Source: Mesorhabditis belari
Taxonomy: Eukaryota; Nematoda; Chromadorea; Rhabditida; Rhabditidae
Length of the DNA: 64,000 nt
Assembly (NCBI GenBank): GCA_958450365.1
Contig: CAUEEP010000926.1
Span: 496,001 to 560,000, forward strand
Reading direction: 5' to 3'
The notes beneath the pieces were generated by a model. That model did not search any database, was not told the origin of the DNA, and was given only the letters and a program-made list of their open reading frames with translations. A program made the translations under genes and the position numbers. Positions 10,701 to 22,992 of this stretch are shown here, in pieces; position 1 is the first letter of the stretch, and every line of letters begins with the position of its first letter.

Positions 10701-12827
10701 ATATACGGCAGAACAACTTGCTGAGCGAAAACGCAATATGAACAAGGTTGGCTTTTTAAAATCTGTCTCTAGTGTTTTTCTGCAAATGATGTTTGATTGT
10801 GATATAGATTTTACTTTAGTTTGATGTGGTAACTTTGACAAACGAATTATCGACGGTAGCCTCTCATGAGGGTAGCTATCATATGACTTGCTCCAGTGCT
10901 TGTCTCAAAGTAAATTTATCAATCTTAAAAAAATTACTATGATTTTAGAACCTCAACAAAGATTCATCGAATTTTAAAGGCGTCAGTCCGTTCCATATTC
11001 CTCTTCTGTGTGGGTGGCAGCGCTTGGTGGGATGAGTTTTTGGATTGAGACTCTTAGCATCGCGGTATTTAATGCTAAAAGTTAAGGTCTACAAGGCTGC
11101 TCAACCAACAGTCGGTGGTCGCCGTGGACGGCGGCCGCTTGTTCTTTATCGTGGACCTTGTGGGTGCCCCTTGTCATCTTTGAATGAAGTTGCAGACTAC
11201 TTAAATGTAAGCTTTATGTGTAGTTGTTGTACATTTAGATAATTTAGATAACCATGTGCGAACTAACCATTGATCTTTTTGCATTTGAGCCCAATCTGCG
11301 AACCAATGTAATTATCAAAGTAGAAGCTCGAGACCAAGTGCTTGCCGATTTTACTCAAGGACTCGAAGCCATGCCAATCACAGTAGTAAACTCTGTTGAT
11401 TCAGGACCTCTCCCTGATGTAGATTTCTCTAATTGTATGGCGAAATAATGGCAAAAGTTTAGATTCAATATAGCGCTAAACGTTTTCCGGAAAATGATGA
11501 AGTAGATCTTTCGAGCGCTAGGAAAGAGTTTTGCACCGGGTGTTCTTGCACGGGTAAGATTTTTTTTTTATTGATCGTGAATAAACAAATTTTAGATGAT
11601 TGCCGAGATGCTTCGAAATGTGAGTGCCAAATTCTTACGAAAACCAACGTGGAGCGAATGGCTAGAGATTTTCGGCCTTCCGAAAAATGCAGAGGGTGAT
11701 TTTTCACAGAGAATTTAACTAAAGCAACGGCATTTAGCTATGACTTTCGGCGTGCCAACGAGCGTGTTCCCTCTGGAATTTACGAATGCAACGATGCCTG
11801 CAGTTGTTGGAGAAAAAGGTAGCGTCGAATTATTGCGAGTTTATGAAATTTTAGATGTTTCAATCGTGTCGCTCAACAACAAATCAAAGTACCGCTTCAG
11901 CTTTTCAAGACAGCTCAATGTGGATGGGGCGTTCGTACGCTAGTAGATTTACCTAATGGGTGATTTAGTTATTAGTTTTTAAATCCTCAATTTAGATATT
12001 TTGTTTCAAATTATAATGGCGCTCTCTTAACCGATCATTTGGCTGACAAATTGAAAGATCGTGGAGATGAATACTTTGCGGAGCTCGATCTAGTCGATGT
12101 GGTATTTTCTCCAAAAACGTTTATAGTGCTTTCTGAATTGTTTAGATAGAAAACCAAAAACGAGATGGAGGAATCGACTTATTGGAGGATAAAGGAATGG
12201 CGGATTTAGAAGACGACAGCGAATCTTCTGATGGTGCTGAAGGGAATTCAGAGTTGGGCATTTTTTTGCTTAATTATTATCAATTTATCATTAAGTTCTG
12301 ATGGTTACTGCTCCGATAATAGTTCTGATAAAAACAAGAGAAAGAAGCAGAGAATCGACGGATTACAAACGACTGCATCGCAACAACAACCAAGTTTTTA
12401 GTATTAACTAGAGCTGTTTATCCCCTTTTCAGAAGGCTTTGGTGATACTTGGGATATGGAGGAATATTTTGGGGAAAAATACTTATTTGTTGTTGATGCG
12501 AAGAAACGTGGAAATATTGGGCGGTATTGCTATTTATTCTTACCTGGATTAAATTGTTTAGTTTTTTCAATCATTGCTGCGATCCAAATCTGAGGGTTCA
12601 ACATGTGTTCATAGATACACATGACATTCGGCTTCCGTGGATCGCATTTTTTACTCGGCGATTCATCAAAGCCGGCGAGGTATTTTTTGGATTGTCTAGC
12701 CGAATAAATAACTTGATATTTGTAGGAATTACGTTGGGATTATGGGTACCAGTTTGACGAAACGACACAACCAGTGAAAATTGTCTGCCACTGTGGAGCA
12801 AAGGATTGCCGCCGCCGACTACTTTGA
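7774..12827 (+). CDS. met-2: SETDB1/MET-2-type histone H3K9 methyltransferase, copy 1
   Basis: About 36 exons give roughly 1,160 residues. Start: ATG 7774, 12 nt after a TTTTTTAG acceptor (probable SL acceptor). The first ~330 residues are helical. A Tudor region follows ([20 protein letters not shown], then [11 protein letters not shown], a hallmark of SETDB1). Next is an MBD ([14 protein letters not shown], then [20 protein letters not shown]). The pre-SET domain has Cys clusters ([20 protein letters not shown]). The SET domain is split by an acidic/basic insert (about residues 990-1060). The catalytic part contains [16 protein letters not shown] and [10 protein letters not shown], and the end is the post-[16 protein letters not shown]. 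The product would methylate H3K9 in the nucleus or cytoplasm. One intron (9770-9812) ends in TG. Polyadenylation signals lie near 12914 and 12941. A second copy is at 29875-34923. Confidence 0.92.
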
Positions 12828-13108
12828 TATATTTTTCAAAATTATTATTACTTTACGTGTACGTTTTTCTGAGATCTCTTTGTTTTTATTTCATTAACAG
12901 TTTTACTTATGGAAATAAACTTTGTTAGATACTTGTGCCAATAAAAACATTTGGAAAGCTTTAGAAAAGATCCATTTTTTTCTAAAATCTGACCCTAAGC
13001 GGTGTTTGTAGTTTGTAGTGTTTGCGTGGGGAGATTTTAGCGTCTGATAATTTGTTTTATGTGAATCATCGGCTGAAGATTTGGATTTTGTAAGAAGTAC
13101 GAAGTGTT

Positions 13109-15327
13109 ATGAGTAGTGATTCATCGATTGAAGAGGCATCTGACATGTGGATGCGCTCGTGCTTCCTTCATCGTCTTGTTGCCTCCTCTGTGAAAATCTC
13201 TGAAGCGGCAGGAGGGGTTATCAAGGTTCGCTTTTGCGCTTATTATCGGATTAAAAGGCATTACAGATAACCAGCATAAACCAGTGATTGTTTTTAACAA
13301 TCTGCTATTTTAGGACATTCTCTGCGATGGTGATTTGAAGATTATCGACAAGGGAGGAAGCGGGAAAACGGCCGATTTACAGGTTTCTCCTAACACATTT
13401 TAGGAAAATAAGTTAGCCGAAAGGTTTCATACATTTTTAATTTAGACAGAAGCTGATCGAGCTGCCCAATATTGCATTGTGAAATCGTTACACGCCGTCT
13501 TTGGAGATAAAATCACCATCATTGGCGAAGAGGTATGCTATTAGGTTGATGCAAAAGTCTTTTTCATTTTTTTCGTACTTCCGTTAAAAAGTAACAAATG
13601 CACCAATTGAACAACGGTTTATTGCATTCGAAAGGCCAATTATTTTTCTGCAAAATGACATTAAAACGAGTTTAAAATGTCTTATGTCTAGATTTTTTTG
13701 AGAGCCTGAAGTCGGGTAGTCAAAAAAGGCGACGGCTCGATGATGCATTTTAGACGCTTTAGCTAAGGAAACCAATCTTGATGTTAATAAATAAAAGATA
13801 GAGCACAAAAAGTTAGATATTTTTTCAGTTTTTCAGAGAAATTGATTCAGCCAATTTCTTTATAGAGGTTTTTATAGATTTTTATGAAAAACCCGTTTTC
13901 ACTCTCGAATTTGCTTGAAAGTGAACCCAAATTGACTTAAAAAGATGGGAAATTGAAAAATAAACACTTTTCATTTAGAGCAAACCATAGGTTAATTGAT
14001 GACTTTGTTATTTTTCAAAAGAAGTACGAAAAAATGAAAAAGACTTGCATCAACCTAATATTTTACTATTACAGCTAAAAAGTTTTGTTGTTTTTAGGAA
14101 ACCACTTCATTCACACCGCGAATAGAGAAAGGATTTTGCTCCAAAGTTCTCTCGCTTAATGATAAATGTCCAGAAAATTTGCGAGACATTAACCCGGAAG
14201 ACGTGAGTTTTTTTCTATAACTTTTCTTCCTACGTGTCTAGCTTTAGGTGGTAATTTGGGTCGACCCTCTTGATGGAACAGTGGAAATTGCTAATGCTGC
14301 AAAGAAAAGCGCAGGTTGATTTAATTTTAGTTTAAGCTAATACGCAATATTTTAGCTGTCTTGGCTCAGGTGACAGTTCTCATTGGGATCGCGTATCGTG
14401 GTCGCCCGATCGCTGGTGTCATTCATCAGCCATATTATGAGGTATGTAAATTTTCGTTTCTTTAGAGAAACAAATCTAGGGTCGTGAAAATGGTCGAACT
14501 GTGTGGGCGATCAATGGAGTTGGCACGTATGGAATGGATTATGTGAAAGGTGGAGCTTTTTCTTCTTAAAGTAGTATAAAGTACTTTTAGAAGACAACAA
14601 GGAGCAAAAGATTGTGGTGACGACACGAAGCCATGGGACAAGTTCGGTGGATGCTGCACTTGATGCGCTAAACAAGAAAGGTAACAATTGAATAAGTTAG
14701 TGTGAATTTTTAAGTAGGTAAATAAATTGATCTATAAATGTCATGCTCATTAAATGCAAAGAAAAGTAATAAAAATTACATTTAGGCCTTGCTGATACTG
14801 TGGTTCGTGTGGGTGGAGCAGGTTATAAAGTGGGTTTGATTTTATAAATCTAGTGTGATTTATTTGTAAACAGATTACACAGTAATTTAGGTGATGCGTA
14901 TATTGGAGGGAGCGGCCGCTTATGTGTTTGCAAGTCAAGGTTGCAAAAAGTGGGACACCGCTGCTTGCGAGGCTGTGATTGAGGGAACAGGTATCTTTTT
15001 AATGTTTTATTGCAAACTTTGTTACTTGGTATATGGCTTTGTTTAGGCGGTCGTTTGACAGACATCAGTGGGCGCCTCTTGAACTACGAGAAAGGCGTTC
15101 AACTGAACAACACCGGTGGAGTTCTCGTCACTGCTTGCTGGGTGGATCATCAGGTGAGAACTTTTTAGGCTCCAGTACACTAATGCAACTATTGTTTAGT
15201 GTAAATTTTAAAAAGTTTTCTTGGCATTTATCCAATAGTACGTAAACTTCTCAATTTTCAGGATTACCTCAACAGCATCCCTGATGCGTTGAAGGAAGCT
15301 TTGCCAGAATTTCAAGCCAAAAATTAA
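13109..15327 (+). CDS. BPNT1: 3'(2'),5'-bisphosphate nucleotidase (BPNT1 family)
   Basis: Twelve exons give about 335 residues; human BPNT1 is about 308. Inositol-monophosphatase-fold motifs appear in order. TEADRAAQYCIVKSL and ITIIGEE (residues 63-90) give the first metal ligand. WVDPLDGT follows (about residue 130), then VTVLIGIAYRGRPIAGVIHQ, VRVGGAGYK, and GCKKWDTAACEAVI near residue 260, which carries the second acidic ligand motif. These match BPNT1 closely rather than IMPase. The enzyme hydrolyses PAP to AMP in the cytosol during sulfate metabolism and is Mg-dependent and lithium-sensitive in characterised members. The intron after IIGEE (starting 13533) is enlarged by a mariner-type MITE. 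All other introns are small and GT-AG. The ATG at 13109 is the first in frame; an internal Met at residue 13 or 15 is also possible. Confidence 0.93.
13541..14058. mobile_element. Mariner-type MITE in a BPNT1 intron
   Basis: About 40-bp terminal inverted repeats start TTAGGTTGATGCAAAAGTC (left) and end GACTTGCATCAACCTAA (right). TA dinucleotides flank both ends (13539-13540 and 14059-14060), the expected Tc1/mariner target duplication. The interior (about 440 bp) holds no intact transposase. The terminus resembles the TTAGGTTGGTGCAAAAGT end of the mariner family that includes Hsmar1/MADE1. A related internal segment lies at 48515-48700. Confidence 0.85.
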
Positions 15328-15778
15328 TTACGCAATGAGTAAAACGTTCAGTTCCATTTTTATCGATAGTTTCGTTTTTGCTTGTTTTAGGTTAGATTTT
15401 GGGCAACTTTGTGATAGTTTTAGTTGGTCGTTTTTTCGAAATACATTTCGTTATTCTTTTTTCTTTTATCGGAAGCCTCTATTTTGTGATTAAACCTTTA
15501 TTGTGATTTTCTTTTTTCATATTTGCCACACTGCTCTTATATATCATTTTTCGACATTTATGTTGTGTCACAAGGAATAAATTTAAATTGATTTTTAGAG
15601 GAAAACGGTAAGATGTGGTTAAAAGATGGGAAAATCGATAGAAATGCTTGGCAGTGTTCTGAAAAGATTGGCTAAAAAAAGGAAACAATTATGCAACTAG
15701 CGATTTTAGCACATAAAAGAATTGATAGCTAAATTCAAGAAGCAAAAAAAAGGAGAAAAATCATAAATTTATTTTTGT

Positions 15779-18700
15779 TTAACGGATTTGGATTCCGGTG
15801 ATCTCAACATCGCCGCCGATTTGCAATCCATTGAGCTCATGAGGCTCGAGACGGTGCGCATACGAGGCGAAACGCTCACCGTTCACATTGATCTGAAAAA
15901 TAAGTAGATTTACATAGTAGATCAGACTTGCATTCAAATTCTATGTCAAAGTATATTTCCACAATGCCGCCATTCTGTTGAGCAACCACCAATTTGAATA
16001 GAAAACTTTGAGGAAAGAGAGCAGAGGTTTTCCCAGAGAAATTAGCGTTCTATTGCGCGGATTATAGCATCCTACTTAGTGTGTATTCTCTACACGAGTT
16101 CTTATTGTATCTTTTTTTGCACCCCCTTCTTTCACTCACCGCAAAAGCGTACTCCTCATTGTGAATCTCCAAGTCGAAGATAACGGCCTTCTCGAATGGA
16201 ATCTGAATATCAGTTATTGGGTCGAATTTGGATCGAATATTGATGAAATTGTGACTCCTACCTTTCCTTCGCGTTCCTCATTTCCCCATTCGTTGGCGAT
16301 CAACGAGTTGCGAATGATTGCCTAAAGTGATTTGAGGTTTCAACAAATTTTTTAGGCTAACTGTAGGTGGATAAAGTCATTTGGCACTAATTGAATCGAT
16401 AAGTCTACTCACTACAATTTCTTCCCTTTACTTCCCACTTTCTTTCTCACCTTCTCATCAAATCGTGGATTGAAGTGGAGTGCGATATCTCCATTTTTCT
16501 TCAAAAGATTGATGTGGAAGCGTTTTGCTTTCTTCTCCGGGCATCCATAAACAACGAGAGTTTTTCCCGGCGCCAAACCGTCGTGAGCCAAGCCTGACTC
16601 GTATGGAACTGGCTGAAAAGGCTTGTTGTTCGAAAATTTGATAGCTTTAAGTTGAACTTCTAGTTTTTTTTTTTGTAACTCACATAGTATTTTCCGCCCC
16701 AGTGAATGTGATTCACGATAACATCGCCATCGATCGAGAAATGAGTGATCGCCGAAAGGGGCACTCGGTGCTCGTACTCTTTGAGCTCTTTCTGAAAAAT
16801 GGTTGAGTATTTTGTTTCTGGAGCCGATCTTGACTTGGACACAGCTCGACCCAATTATAGTTAAGCCTTGCTTGGAAGTTCAATGTTCTTATTTCCTCAA
16901 GATATTTAAAATCGCTCTTGTCTTTGCCTCAATCGAAAGATTCTTGTCGATCACCTAGACATAAAAAAGCGTCAAGGTTATCAAGTGGCACTCTCTTTTT
17001 TTAGTGATATTGTTGTAGGGAGAAATTCGAAAAAAAAAAAATGAAAAAGACTGTTTGAAAGAAAACGATTTGTCCTTGCAATTGAAAAAAGGAGTAAAAG
17101 ATTTGCAGAAAATGGAGAATGGATTGGGAAAGACTGCATTTTTGTGCTGAAATTCGGTTATTGCTTGGAAATTGTGAGAAAATTTAGCATTAAAGCTATT
17201 TCAAAGCTGCATTTTTACGAAATTATCCCCCAGACTTGATCACGAGTGTACTTTGTGCGCAAGCTTGTAAATACACCATTTCTGGTGCACTAAATTCTTT
17301 AATTAATACCAACTGCAATGAAAGAATCCGAGAAGAATACATTTTTTTCAACTTTTCACTATTGATTTGTAATCCCGATTTTTCTTACACCCTCTTTGCC
17401 TATTTCAGCTTTCCAAATAGGTTTTGTCTTCCTTTTTTCAAGGTCAACGATTTTTTTTTCATTTTCTCATTTCTTTTGCACTAACCTGATCAACAAAGAT
17501 CTGGAATTTGCTGTCATGAGCGCGGATACGGATATCGACATCATCTCCCTAGAAAATATTTGGATATAGACCATTAAACTCGTTTAAAACTATACTTGAA
17601 TAGTAGCCAGTGGATGGCTATCAGCTACTTAAAAATCGTACTGCATCTGGGTTATACCGGCAGCTAAGTGACTCAAAAAGGCAGATCAAGTGGGCAGATC
17701 AAGTTTAACCAAAGAATCCGTTTTTAAAAGGCTCCACAGCTTTTTATTTATTGTTTTTTATTGGTAAAACCTATACTTATAATCCCATCTACCGTGTTTC
17801 TTTTGCTTAGTGCAATGGTTAAACTTTTACGTACTACCGTATTTCTTCAAATAGAAGACCGGGTAAAGAGTATCATCGCGTACCCCTTTTTAAAATTTCT
17901 TTTCTGCATGAAAGCTTTCAAACAAGTGCTACAGAGCTGGAAAATGACTCAAAAATCTCTTAGCTCATGTGGTATTTTTGAGTCATTTTCCAGCTCTGTA
18001 GCACTTGATTGAAAGCTTTCATGCAGAAAAGAAATTTTAAAAAGGGCTGCTACGCAGGAGTACGCGCTCATACTCTTTACCCGGTCTTCTATTCGAAGAA
18101 ATACGGTATACTATTTTGTTCACGCTTTTAAATTTGTACTAAAGAAGGGGAATACATTGTCCCTTGAACTTTCTTTGAGAATCCCCACTTTACACTTTTC
18201 CTAACATTAATCTTATTTAGCTTTATTTCTTTTACCTCTCTGGAGATTCATTTTTATAGTTTCCATGGTTTTCACCAAAAAATAAACATCTATTTCTTAC
18301 CTTTTTCCATGGATTCGATTTGCGCTCTTCTTTTCCCCATTCGCCCTTTGAGAACGTGTTGAACACAATCTAAAACGGAAAAGTAGAAGTATAAAATGAA
18401 AATAACTTTAGAAAACCTAATACTTGACTGATTATTTTAAAAAAAATAACTAACTAAAAAACTAACTAAAAGATAACTCAAATTCTCACCTTTCCCTCAT
18501 CGAAACGAACGGAGATATGAAGGGGAACGTCGTTGCCCGAGAAATCCGCCGATGAGTTGTGCAAGTTGATCGTGAATCTGAAAGAAAAGAAGAAATTTTA
18601 GATATATCTTGTTGTTCAAATATAGTGAATACTTAGATATAGATTTGCTTTTTTTTGGTAATTAAAGAGCTTTTGGTTTGGGTATTTTTCGAGTTCTGAA

Positions 18701-20772
18701 CAAAGAGCGTTTTTGGGCAAGTTTGAGACTTTTGTAAGTCTGCCAAGCTATGTAAATTGCACATTACTGTTGTAATTGTAATTGTAAACAGTAATTGTAC
18801 ATTACTGTTTTACCAAATCCTTTGAGACTAATCTCATTTTATTCGTCTTCCAAAAATTGACATCCTGAGAAAAGCTTTGCAAAGCACTCGAAAGGAAAAA
18901 GTATTGAAAGATCCCTTCTACTTGTGATGGCTTAAAAGATGGCTTAAAAATACTCAGGCTTAACAAAACGTTACAACTTTAAACTTATAAGCTTTAAAAA
19001 CCCATTAGTTTCTAAAGCTACAGGTAACTTTTAATTTCAACAACTTAGCATCGAGTTTTTGTTCAATTTTCCCAACTTTCCCCTAAACTTTGATCGCAAA
19101 TTTGTTGGGGAATAAGCTTTGCAAAATGGAAAAGTACCTATAAACTATTAATTTTTTTATCAATTTTTCATCTTTGGCATTTCTCCAAGCGTCAAAGAAG
19201 GAAACTTTGAGATCCCTCTCAAGCTGGAGATCTCAAGAGTGACCATATGGAGAGAATTTGAAATGGGAAAAGAAATGGGGAATAAGCAAAAAGATAAAGA
19301 GGAGTTCGACTCTTTTTTCAGCTGTGTAATCTTTTTTTGAAAGCGAAAGATCGGGGGATGGAGAGGGCAATATGAGCCTTTCTGCTATAGACTTTTAGAC
19401 TCTCCATTTTCTATGGAGAGTCTAAAAGAAACTTTGAGATCCCTTTTCTATTTTCTATTCAACATTTCTATCCTGAAAAAGAATCTGGAAAACAAAAAGA
19501 AAACATTGATCCAAAAGGTGACAAGTTTCAAATTTGGTTTGACTTAAACCGACTTTCGGTTTCGACTTGAAACTTTTGTTTAAAGCGGACAAGCCAGGCT
19601 TTGAAATCTTGAACGTGTGCCCAAAATTGCAGAAAATACCCTTTCTGGTGCACTGGATTTTGTATTCTTTAGTGGAAACAATGTGAAATTATAAGAAAAA
19701 TGAAGAATCGAGTGCACTAGAAGGGATAGGTTTATAGATTTGAGCACAAAGTACACTCACTCCTGTTGTTTCTGTTTTTTAAATATTCAAAAAGAGATTT
19801 CTAAAGAGAAAAGAATGAAAAATAGACTGATCTCTACATTTTTTAATGTCAATTAAAAAATTTGAAGAAGAAAAAAAGGAAAAGGAAAAGACAAATGACA
19901 AAAGCCATGCATTGGAGAAAAGCGGTCACTTTGGGACTTTAATTTTCATTATTTTCACTATCATTAACACTATAGTTTTAATTTTAACCTATCCACAGAA
20001 TATCTAATTCTCAAATTCTCAAAACTAATTCTCTTTTCAATGAAACTTCCAATTGACTTTCGCCCCGGTAAACAAATCAACAACAGAGCGAAATTTTTTT
20101 CACCCAAAAAGCAAAAACAAACAGAAATTCGGAGAAAAGAGTTTAAAACTCTTGAAACTTTTGCTGATAGGTCGATTAAACAAAGGTTTTTTTTTTGATT
20201 GAAAAGTGGTCGCTATTTGATCATCGATTGTGAGAGACACCACCCCCAAAAACATTTGGGGAAATTTGGTAAGCAATTTGATTGAGCAAAACTCTTGAAA
20301 CTTTTGCTGATAGGTCTTTTTTGATTGAAATTTTGAGAAACGATTAAAAAAATGCCTCACCTGACCGAATCCTCGCCAGTTTTCCCCTTAACAATGAGGG
20401 TCTGTCCGGGCTCGAATGGCTCGGTGAGCTTGCTGCGGTAGGGAACTGGCTGAAAAGAAAATCATCAATTTTTAAAGCACAGACATCATTTTACAATAGA
20501 ATACTACGGTAAAATGCATATTAACCATAGCTTTTATTAAAAAAAAGGTAAAATACATATTAACCAAATTAAAACTTCGATTAACTTAAAAGTTTTAACA
20601 TACCTAGTGGTACTTTTACGGCTAAAGAAATGACCCAGTTAAGAAGCTTAGCTGAACTTATCTAGCAATACTGTAGTGTACTATGAATGGAAATAGTATC
20701 GTAAAGTACGGCATAGATAAGCAGATTCATTTTTTTAATGCAAATTCGTACGTAGTTTGTCTCAAAAGCCAT
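15779..20772 (-). CDS. lec-1: Tandem-repeat galectin LEC-1 (32-kDa type)
   Basis: Ten coding exons on the minus strand: 20752-20772, 20361-20449, 18490-18577, 18301-18369, 17486-17548, 16684-16791, 16451-16612, 16262-16321, 16140-16202, 15779-15892. They give 279 residues, the length of C. elegans LEC-1. Two carbohydrate-recognition domains each carry H-N-P-R...N..W..E-type signatures: HISVRFDEG and FNTFSKGEWGKEERK in the first, ALHFNPRFDEK and NSLIANEWGNEEREGK in the second. The first has ISVR in place of HxNPR, so its key Asn is altered. The product binds beta-galactosides. The start MAFETNY follows a possible upstream noncoding exon (acceptor about 20 codons upstream). The long introns hold fold-back elements. 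No lesion was seen. Confidence 0.95.
17835..18108. mobile_element. Fold-back MITE in a lec-1 intron
   Basis: Near-perfect inverted repeat with arms of about 130 bp and a short AT loop around 17965-17975. The ends begin TACCGTATTTCTTC and end GAAGAAATACGGTA. The outer sequence (AATAGAAGACCGGGTAAAGA) is shared by both arms, with a few differences such as an extra CTGCTACGCAGGAG tract in the right arm. No coding capacity. If transcribed as lec-1 intron RNA it would form a long hairpin. Confidence 0.85.
18578..20360. repeat. Large lec-1 intron with decayed repeats
   Basis: No exon is seen in either strand beyond lec-1. It contains a hairpin with ACTTTTAGACTCTCCAT / ATGGAGAGTCTAAAAG arms (19390-19430), an imperfect inverted pair around GTGCACT (19648-19730), and an 80-bp segment (20207-20290) that recurs at 24609-24690. 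Confidence 0.5.
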
Positions 20773-22992
20773 GTTTTCGGGATCGGAGCGGATGGAGATT
20801 ACCTGGAAAGCGGGATTTCTTTCGAATTCTGTTTTTAAATGAAAATGAATGAAAAATGAATATTGAAAAAATCTTGGAAATAGCAAAGTTTAAGCATTTG
20901 AGGCTCAGCCGCAAAAGACAATCTAATAGGTGATCGAACATTTGATACACCCCTTTCCCATTAGCAATCTAACTTTGAGCTCAAATTTCTTGGTGTTGGG
21001 CTTTTCAATTGAGATTTCTTTGGTATCATTAGATGTGTCAAGTCTTTCTCTGTCGATTGATATAAAAACTATTTCTATCGAACAGCGAAACACCAAGAAA
21101 TTTGAGCTCAAAGGGGCAAGCGTATCAAATGTCTCAGAATCGATTTAATATGAATGAGCAGGTTCTTAAGGCTCTAACTATAAGGCTTGTACGCTAGATC
21201 AAAGCAAAACAAGAATAGAAGGCAAGTCCAGATCTATAGAATAGCTTCTGATTGGCTTAGAAACTTTTATGGAATAATTCAAGACCAGCTAAGCTAGCAC
21301 AAAGCTCTGACTTGGCCTGGTAAAACTACTTTTGGAACAACTCTGATCGGCAAGGATTTGCTGGATTGGCTTAGGCTGTAGAGGCTGAGCTGTAGAGGTT
21401 TAAAGTTTAAATTTGCGTTTAAAAATATTTCCCCAATTTCTTTTCCAAATTACAGTAATAGTAGCAAAGGCTACAAATTGTTTGTCACCGAAAAAGGCAA
21501 GACAAATGATATTGAAATTGGGAAAATAAATGAAAAATTAGCGAAAGCGGCGATTTCTTCCACCCCTATCAACCAGAGATTGAGAAAAAGTTGAGAAATA
21601 GAAAAAAACACTATAGAAATTAGACAAGAAAATGGAGAAAATTGTGGCACTGACGAAAATTTCGATATCAAGAAAAAGATTGCGCAGAGTCAGGGTCAAA
21701 GGGGGGAAATATTTTCGCGTCTTTTTCTTTTGATTTTTTTTTCTTTGGGGAATGGGGCGTGGTTTTCTCCCCCACAAACATTCCAGAGTCGAAAATTTTA
21801 GGGAAATTTTTAGGGAAAACGATGAGAAATGCAACTATCCATGACTGTTTTTGGGATTTTGATCAATTTTTCGCGGTTACAAATATTTTTGGGGAACTTT
21901 ATGAGATGGGAAAGGGCGCAATGAGGCTGGGAATCGAAATATTTGGAATAGATTCGGGAATGGAATTCAAATTGATTTTGATGAAAAGTTGTGGAAACGT
22001 GACTTTAGAAGAATTCTAGGGCACTCTGACTGTTTGAAATGGGGTTTTAGATTCGCACTAGGTCTCTCCAGCTTTCCAACAACTGGGCAACATTCGAAGT
22101 GTTGGGTTTGGTTTGGATTGAGGTTTAGGATAGGATTGGTAATATGGGACTGTCCCACTGGTTAGCTGAAAGGTGATCAAACTGGTGTTGGTGGCAAGGA
22201 ATGATTAGTAGCACTTCAATTTGAAGAGATCAATTGATGAAAGATATCTCAGATAAATCTCTAAAAGTTCAGCTATAACAAATCGAAACCTTAAAAAGTA
22301 ATAGTCATGGCGGGGTTATAATTTGAAAGGCGCTGGGCATCATCCCCAAAAAAACAGAAAATAGAGCTCTGTATTTACGATTTGTGCGAGTGAAAGTTTT
22401 CGAGGGGTAACAGGAGAAAAAAGAAAGGAAAGGGTTGAGTTTTTGACGGAAAAAGAGGGGAGCTCGAGTAGAGGGAAAGAGGTAAAAAAAGATGGGGAGA
22501 ATGAAAATTGTTTGTTGGCTTCACGCTCGTTTTCCCGCTTTCCGCTCGATTTTTTTTCGAAAAAGAGACAAGAGAAAATTGAGAAAAATGAAGGAAAAAA
22601 ATTGAGAAAAAGAAGAAATAAACAAGTCAATAAATGGGTACTTTTTGAGTTTATGATACGCTGAAAAGTGTGAGAAGGAGTTTGATCTAATACTTGATGC
22701 TAGCAGCTGTTTGATTTGGACATGGGAGGAGAAATTGTGATTTTTGGGGAAATTGGTGATGTATCTAAAGATATCTGATGAGTTATTCTAAAAGATTTAT
22801 CACTTTTGAAACAAAATTGGTTAAGGTGATGAAGATTTAAATAAACTGGATTAAGCTTAGCTTTATCTACTGTAAAACCATGGTTTTTTTACAGATATTA
22901 CGGTAGTTTTGACTCTATGAAATCCAGTTTATCGAGAAAATTCAAGAACTGACCATTACTAGGCACATATTTTATCAAAGAAAGTAAATTTA
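20773..22992. other. Noncoding region upstream of lec-1
   Basis: No supported gene. It includes a fold-back element at 20938-21133 whose arms share ACATTTGATAC and GAGCTCAAATTTCTTGGTGT. It may contain 5' noncoding exons and the promoter of lec-1; an acceptor-like TTTCCAG lies near 20810 on the minus strand. Confidence 0.4.
20938..21133. repeat. Fold-back element
   Basis: The outermost ACATTTGATAC is mirrored by GTATCAAATGT, and GAGCTCAAATTTCTTGGTGT is mirrored about 100 bp further on. This gives a stem of about 45 imperfect pairs. No ORF. Confidence 0.65.

Noticed and set aside
11040..11092. Apparent frameshift in the MBD after GWQRL
   Set aside because: Using the acceptor GTTAAG at about 11088 instead of CTTAG restores frame (VYKAAQPTV), so no lesion is needed in either copy.
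11400..11465. Apparent stop after DFSNCMAK in the pre-SET region
   Set aside because: A GTAGAT donor just before it removes the segment and yields [14 protein letters not shown], which aligns well with SETDB1.
13584..13808. Minus-strand ORF inside the mariner-type MITE
   Set aside because: No transposase motif recognised; it is most likely interior noncoding DNA.
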